NCBI GenBank assembly: GCA_900549625.1
Contig: URPE01000001.1
Span: 108,916-172,915 of the forward strand
Direction of reading: 5' to 3'
DNA length: 64,000 nucleotides
Origin: an uncultured Mycoplasmatota bacterium
GTDB taxonomy: Bacteria; Bacillota_I; Bacilli_A; RF39; UBA660
Part shown: piece after piece, positions 60,076 through 64,000 of the stretch
Layout of the letters: each line of letters begins with the position of its first letter
Position numbering within the stretch: the stretch's first letter is position 1
The notes under the pieces: model-generated
Told to the model about the DNA's origin: nothing
The model's input: the letters and a program-made list of their open reading frames with translations, nothing else
Database searches by the model: none
Made by a program: the position numbers and the translations under genes

Positions 60076-60357
60076 ATGAAAGAAAAAGTTATTTTAGCGC
60101 GTCCAAATGGTGAAATGGACGAGAAAGATGTTATTTGTCATTTTAAATCTGTAGACGATAATAAACCAAATATTAAAAATGTGCCAATACTAGTATTAGA
60201 CAAAAAAGAAGTTAATAATGGTAATCAAGTGGTAGAATTTTATTGGGAAAAAGATGGTGTATATCAACCAATATTAGATGATGCTGCTTGGAGTGAAGTA
60301 AAAAGTGTTATTATTGATATTATAAAATCTAATGTAGAAGTGGATGGTGTTATATAA
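60076..60357 (+). CDS. Small hypothetical protein
   Basis: 93 residues, soluble, alternating strands and helices; no family recognised. AAGGGGA precedes the ATG. It overlaps the next gene as TAATG, so they are coupled. Confidence 0.65.
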   Translation: MKEKVILARPNGEMDEKDVICHFKSVDDNKPNIKNVPILVLDKKEVNNGNQVVEFYWEKDGVYQPILDDAAWSEVKSVIIDIIKSNVEVDGVI

Positions 60358-60986
60358 TGAGTAAAATTGTCTATTTAAATCATCAAGAAGGTGGTATTGA
60401 AACCGTATCAGCTGCCTTAGGTGATGGAAGAACTCTAGGACTTAATCCTAATCAACTTGATACAATCAAAAAGAATGTTGAAGAACAAGTCATGAATTTT
60501 AATAAACCTAGTATTTTTACACCACCAGTAACTGAACCAGTTATGCCTACAAGTGAAGTAACACCAAGCCCTATACCTGTTATAGAGCCTGCACCAGAAC
60601 CAGCAAGTGTTCCTTTTGTAGCACCAGTTGTTCCAGAACCTACTCCGGTAAGTGAACCTGTTGTAGTGCCTATTGCCTCACCTGTTACTAGTGAACCTAC
60701 AAAAGTTGTAACTGAAACTACAAATAACAATGTTGAAATTGTAAGTAATAATAAAAAAACAGATTATGACACATTAATGGAAGAAATAGCCTCTTTAAAT
60801 CAAAAATATCAAACTGAATTAAATGCTATCTTAGAAAAATATCAAACTAAGATAAATGCTTATGAAACACAAATAAATGATTTAAAGGGCCAAGCAGAAG
60901 AACATTTAAAAAATGCTCAAGCAGCTGAAACAATTGCCACAATTGCGCATCAAAATGCTCAAAATGTAAATCCAGGAATTCTATAA
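60357..60986 (+). CDS. Pro-rich linker and coiled-coil protein
   Basis: 209 residues. A short N-terminal domain (VYLNHQEGGIETVSAALGDG) is followed by a Pro/Val/Glu-rich linker (about 55-125) and a coiled coil (about 135-195). No TM or signal. Not recognised. A terminator follows. Confidence 0.65.
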   Translation: MSKIVYLNHQEGGIETVSAALGDGRTLGLNPNQLDTIKKNVEEQVMNFNKPSIFTPPVTEPVMPTSEVTPSPIPVIEPAPEPASVPFVAPVVPEPTPVSEPVVVPIASPVTSEPTKVVTETTNNNVEIVSNNKKTDYDTLMEEIASLNQKYQTELNAILEKYQTKINAYETQINDLKGQAEEHLKNAQAAETIATIAHQNAQNVNPGIL

Positions 60987-61001
60987 TAGAGTTCTTTTTT
61001 T
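60977..61001 (+). terminator. Rho-independent terminator
   Basis: GAATTCTA-taa-TAGAGTTC (one wobble) with a run of nine T. Confidence 0.75.
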
Positions 61002-61024
61002 TTATACTTTACATATATAATAGT

Positions 61025-61945
61025 ATGAAAGATATTTTATGGCTTAATTATAACTTAAAAATAACTTCTTTAAATGAATATCCTAGATATTCATCTTTTG
61101 AGTGGCAAAAAGATACATATTACTTTACTAAACTAATGATTAATGAAAATGACTTTCAAGAACTTCTTATTATAGTAAATGAACTATTAACTAAAAACTA
61201 TCCTGTATATCCCTTTATTAAAAATATAAATGGTAGTTTCATAACAAAAGTAAAAAATGATAACTTTGTTTTACTAAAAGTATATGATTCTAAAAAAGAA
61301 ATATCTTTCCTTGATATGATAAAACTTGCTCGTATACCCTTATTAAACAAAAAAGTAAGTTCACTAAATCGTGATAACTGGGGTGAATTATGGAGTAAAA
61401 AAGAAGATTACTTAGAGTATCAAATAAGTGAGTTAGGTAAAAACTATCCTATCATATTAGAAGTATTTAGTTATTATGCAGGTCTTGTAGAAAATGCCAT
61501 TAGTTATGCAAATCATGTTATAAAAGAAAAAGGTGAGTCTAACATTTACTTAGCTCATAGAAGAGTTTCATCTCCCAATTACTACTTAAACGCCTATAAC
61601 CCCTTAAATTTCATCTTTGACTTAAAAGTACGAGATATTGCCGAATACTTAAAAAGCGAAGCCCTAGAAGACCCTAAATATGCTCTAATAGATTTAAAAA
61701 GCTATTTATCTTTAGAACCCTTAACTCATTACGAAGCAAGTATGTTATATGCAAGACTTTTGTATCCTAGTTATTACCTAGATTTACATGAAAAAATAAT
61801 GAATAAAGAAATTGATGAAAAAGCCATATTAAAAATAGTTGATAAAATAAATGATATGGAATTATTTTTAAATAATGCTTATATATTAATTAGTAAATAT
61901 ATTCCCATTGAAAAAGTTATGTGGTTAGAAAAAAAAGAGTTATAA
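61025..61945 (+). CDS. YutH/CotS-like spore-coat kinase-fold protein
   Basis: 306 residues. The pattern fits CotS/YutH, members of the aminoglycoside-phosphotransferase-like fold: YYFTKLMINENDFQELL near the start, IYLAHRRVSS in place of the catalytic HGD-type loop, and FIFDLKVRDIAEYLKSEA, matching the D-x-x-xRD-xAE-W segment of YutH. The usual catalytic Asp is not obvious, so activity is unsure. TATAAT lies three bases before the ATG and no ribosome site is seen. The stop overlaps the converging NifU gene. Confidence 0.6.
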   Translation: MKDILWLNYNLKITSLNEYPRYSSFEWQKDTYYFTKLMINENDFQELLIIVNELLTKNYPVYPFIKNINGSFITKVKNDNFVLLKVYDSKKEISFLDMIKLARIPLLNKKVSSLNRDNWGELWSKKEDYLEYQISELGKNYPIILEVFSYYAGLVENAISYANHVIKEKGESNIYLAHRRVSSPNYYLNAYNPLNFIFDLKVRDIAEYLKSEALEDPKYALIDLKSYLSLEPLTHYEASMLYARLLYPSYYLDLHEKIMNKEIDEKAILKIVDKINDMELFLNNAYILISKYIPIEKVMWLEKKEL

Positions 61946-62179
61946 CGAAACATTAATAACTCCTTTAATTTCTGGTATTTCTTCTTTTAAAAACTCTTCA
62001 ATCCCACTTTTAATTGTAATATCTTGATATCCACACATTGCACAAGCTCCAGTCAGTTTAATATATAAAAAACCATCTTCATACTTGATAAATAGAATGT
62101 CTCCACCATCCATATTAAGAAAAGGTCTAATATCTTCAATTTCTTCTTTTATTTTATTTTCAATATCTAATTTATCCAT
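61940..62179 (-). CDS. NifU C-terminal-domain protein (YutI-like)
   Basis: 79 residues. IRPFLNMDGGDI then GACAMCGYQDITIKSGIEEF is the NifU-like scaffold domain, with C-x2-C ligands that hold an Fe-S cluster for delivery to targets. GGAGG precedes the start. Same family as YutI/Nfu. It converges with the YutH-like gene. Confidence 0.92.
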   Translation of the reverse strand: MDKLDIENKIKEEIEDIRPFLNMDGGDILFIKYEDGFLYIKLTGACAMCGYQDITIKSGIEEFLKEEIPEIKGVINVSL

Positions 62180-62270
62180 TAATACCTCCTAAATATATAG
62201 TCTTATTATAAAGTTTTACCCTTAACAAGTAAAGAAAAATTTGCTAAAATAACTTTGTGGTGAAAATTTT

Positions 62271-62618
62271 ATGAATAAAAAGTATCAAGTAGGTGATAAA
62301 GTAAGAGGTATTGTAACTGGTATTCAAGACTATGGTATCTTTCTTTCCTTTGATAATGATTATACTGGCATGATTCATATTTCGGAAATAAGTGAAAACT
62401 TTGTAACTTCTATTTCTATTTTTGCGAATATTAATGATGTTATTCCCTGTACAGTTCTAGAAGTGGATGAAACAAACAAGAAATTAAGATGTAGTATTAA
62501 AAATACTCCCTTTGGTGCCACTAAAGAAGCCAATATGGACCATGGATTTTCTTTATTAAAGAAACAATTACCAGTTTGGATGGATGAAAAACTAAAAGAA
62601 TATAGTCAAAATAAATAA
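62271..62618 (+). CDS. S1 RNA-binding domain protein (CvfD/YugI-like)
   Basis: 115 residues. One S1 domain: YQVGDKVRGIVTGIQDYGIF, then DYTGMIHISEIS, and a short C-terminal tail (FSLLKKQLPVWMDEKLKE). The tail is shared by YugI/CvfD, which binds ribosomes or mRNA and affects stress and virulence regulation. A TGCTAAAAT -10-like box lies close upstream and GTGGTGA is the ribosome site. Confidence 0.85.
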   Translation: MNKKYQVGDKVRGIVTGIQDYGIFLSFDNDYTGMIHISEISENFVTSISIFANINDVIPCTVLEVDETNKKLRCSIKNTPFGATKEANMDHGFSLLKKQLPVWMDEKLKEYSQNK

Positions 62619-62645
62619 AAAAGTTAAAAATAAGTAAAAAAGAAC

Positions 62646-62674
62646 TTGATTATTTTAAAAAAACATATTATAAT
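62646..62674 (+). promoter_or_regulatory. tRNA operon promoter
   Basis: TTGATT at 62646-62651, a 17-base spacer, TATAAT at 62669-62674, 31 bases before tRNA-Leu. Confidence 0.75.
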
Positions 62675-62705
62675 TTAGAAGTCTTATGAATTAAGACAAG
62701 TGCCT

Positions 62706-62794
62706 GCCCAAGTGGCGGAATAGGTAGACGCACAGGACTTAAAATCCTGCGAGTGTTAAAGCTCGTGCCGGTTCAAGTCCGGCCTTGGGCACCA
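62706..62794 (+). tRNA. tRNA-Leu(UAA)
   Basis: 89 bases with a long variable arm. Acceptor GCCCAAG pairs with CTTGGGC; anticodon loop CTTAAAA gives UAA. CCA is encoded. Confidence 0.95.
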
Positions 62795-62814
62795 TTTTAT
62801 TTTTAATTGTTATT

Positions 62815-62907
62815 GGAGGAATACCCAAGTCCGGTTGAAGGGATCGGTCTTGAAAACCGAGAGGTCGCGCAAGCGGCGCAGGGGTTCGAATCCCTTTTCC
62901 TCCGCCA
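62815..62907 (+). tRNA. tRNA-Ser(UGA)
   Basis: 93 bases with a long variable arm. Acceptor starts GGAGGAA and pairs with TTCCTCC; anticodon loop CTTGAAA gives UGA. G73 and CCA are encoded. Confidence 0.95.
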
Positions 62908-62916
62908 TTTATTTAT

Positions 62917-62993
<77 letters not shown>

Positions 62994-62995
62994 AT

Positions 62996-63072
62996 GGTTC
63001 GTTAGTCTAGAGGCCTATGACGTCTGCCTGTCACGCAGAAGACCACGGGTTCGAATCCCGTACGAACCGCCA
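62996..63072 (+). tRNA. tRNA-Asp(GUC)
   Basis: 77 bases. Acceptor GGTTCGT pairs with ACGAACC; anticodon loop CTGTCAC gives GUC. CCA is encoded. Confidence 0.95.
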
Positions 63073-63075
63073 TTT

Positions 63076-63151
<76 letters not shown>

Positions 63152-63164
63152 GGAGTACAATAAT

Positions 63165-63186
63165 CCCCATTAATATGGGGTTTTTT
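63165..63186 (+). terminator. tRNA operon terminator
   Basis: CCCCAT-taat-ATGGGG plus six T residues. Confidence 0.9.
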
Positions 63187-63221
63187 CATGTCTTTGACCT
63201 GTACGTTAGCTTTTATTTTAG

Positions 63222-63250
63222 TTGATAATATAAAATATCCATGCTATAAT
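63222..63250 (+). promoter_or_regulatory. Promoter of the TasA/camelysin-like gene
   Basis: TTGATA at 63222-63227, a 17-base spacer ending in TGC, TATAAT at 63245-63250. Confidence 0.8.
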
Positions 63251-63279
63251 TTATTAGAGTAAAAGGATTGGTGAAAGTA

Positions 63280-64000
63280 ATGCAAAAGAACAATAAAAAA
63301 ATATATTTAACAATAATTGGTATTTTATTACTAATATGTTCAATGGTAGCTATAAGCTATGCCGTATGGAGAATATTTTTAGTCCAAAATAACTCAAATA
63401 AATTAGCATCGAGTTGTTTTAAAGTATCTTTAACAGATCAAGATGCTATAAATTTAGTCGATACAATCCCAATAACCGATAGTGATGGAGCCGCACTAAC
63501 TCCATATACATTCACAATAACTAATGCTTGTGATTCATATGCAGCATATCAAGTTAATCTAGAACTATTAAATACAACTACAATGACTAATATGAGCGCA
63601 ATAAAAGTTATGTTTGATGATGAAACACCATCTTTATTAACTACTAAAGAAACTACAGAAAAAACTTTAACTAATGCTAGTACAGCCTATAAATTAAAAA
63701 CAAGTTACTTAGATAAAAAAGCCACTGCTACTCATAAACTTAGATTATGGATTGATGAAGCAGTTGATATGAATACAGAAGGTGTCCAAAACCTAAAACT
63801 AGAAGCAAAAGTAACAGTAACAGCAAGTTATGCAAAAGAATTACCTAAACCAACAGCAGTAGAGTATATAACAACATTAGCACAAACAGATACAACCAAC
63901 TTAGCAACAGATGATTATGGTAATACAAGATATATAGGAGCAGCTCCAAATAACTATGTAAGTATTGATGGCGATATATGGCGAATCATAGGGGTTATGA
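63280..64000 (+). CDS. Exported TasA/camelysin-like surface protein (3' partial)
   Basis: The frame runs past the window end, so only the first 240 residues are seen. The N-terminus (YLTIIGILLLICSMVAISYA after MQKNNKK) is a SipW/TasA-type signal peptide, followed by VWRIFLVQNN. A domain with a conserved Cys pair (SSCFKVSL, then TITNACDSYAAYQVNLELL) resembles TasA/camelysin matrix proteins. The visible end (APNNYVSIDGDIWRIIGVM) is a motif seen in large surface proteins of uncultured Bacilli. ATG 63280 is used with GGTGA upstream; GTG 63271 is an alternative. Confidence 0.7.
   Translation, partial: MQKNNKKIYLTIIGILLLICSMVAISYAVWRIFLVQNNSNKLASSCFKVSLTDQDAINLVDTIPITDSDGAALTPYTFTITNACDSYAAYQVNLELLNTTTMTNMSAIKVMFDDETPSLLTTKETTEKTLTNASTAYKLKTSYLDKKATATHKLRLWIDEAVDMNTEGVQNLKLEAKVTVTASYAKELPKPTAVEYITTLAQTDTTNLATDDYGNTRYIGAAPNNYVSIDGDIWRIIGVM

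Overview
The window is AT-rich, densely coded, low-GC Bacillota-type DNA. Support for this comes from AGGAGG-type ribosome binding sites, TTGAAA/TATAAT promoters (often with an extended TGn -10), hairpin-plus-T-run terminators, and families such as YunB, YutD, YutH-like, YutI, DUF1292, RNHCP and CvfD/YugI-like S1 proteins. TGA is a stop codon (ATGA and GTGA overlaps at 8145-8148 and 20468-20471), so this is the standard bacterial code and not the Mycoplasma code. The style resembles uncultured gut Bacilli related to the RF39/Erysipelotrichales side; that placement is inference. No rRNA, CRISPR array, complete insertion sequence or prophage was seen. Both ends cut through genes.

Region by region. 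1-7.3 kb: a 5'-truncated MMPL/RND-type membrane protein fused in frame to a secreted coiled-coil protein, an internally duplicated unknown protein, and a reverse-strand pair (CPBP protease, metallophosphoesterase-like protein with altered catalytic motifs). 7.3-26.3 kb: a large same-strand locus resembling a Gram-positive Tad/Flp (type IVc pilus) system. It has two CpaB-like SAF proteins, a CpaF/TadA ATPase, TadB- and TadC-like membrane proteins, a TadZ-like protein with a degenerate P-loop, and four small pseudopilin-like proteins sharing an N-terminal M-[KR]-[EQ]-A-[TI]-G motif. It also has a giant Cys-rich exported protein, an amidoligase, a LysM protein and a 651-aa type IV prepilin-like adhesin. 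This is the best candidate in the window for an incompletely described system.

26.3-35 kb: a recently duplicated gene pair, trpS, an RNHCP protein, an NMT1-type ABC importer on the reverse strand, a thymidylate-kinase-like gene, and a three-gene operon of helical proteins. 35-41 kb: a 350-base leader region with a 52-base palindrome, then cysS, and an alr / ATP-grasp ligase / asparagine-synthetase run. The last three resemble the racemase, D-aspartate ligase and AsnH set that makes D-Asp/D-Asn peptidoglycan cross-bridges. 41.1-43.7 kb: five tRNA genes (Val, Thr, Tyr, Gln, Lys), an XRE regulator with a likely operator, a sugar-transfer-type ATP-grasp protein, a structured non-coding stretch, and tRNA-His on the reverse strand.

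43.7-56.5 kb: UbiB-family kinase-like protein, SWIM/SNF2 helicase, TspO, an AAA ATPase remnant beside a Fic toxin-antitoxin pair, and an SDR / methionine-gamma-lyase-like / DUF1292 / lysozyme-like / two pseudouridine synthase operon. 56.2-62.6 kb: ferredoxin and a string of small proteins including YunB, YutD, YutH-like and NifU/YutI, a set that also lies together in Bacillus subtilis and includes sporulation genes. 62.7-64 kb: five more tRNA genes (Leu, Ser, fMet, Asp, Phe), then the start of an exported TasA/camelysin-like surface protein running off the end.
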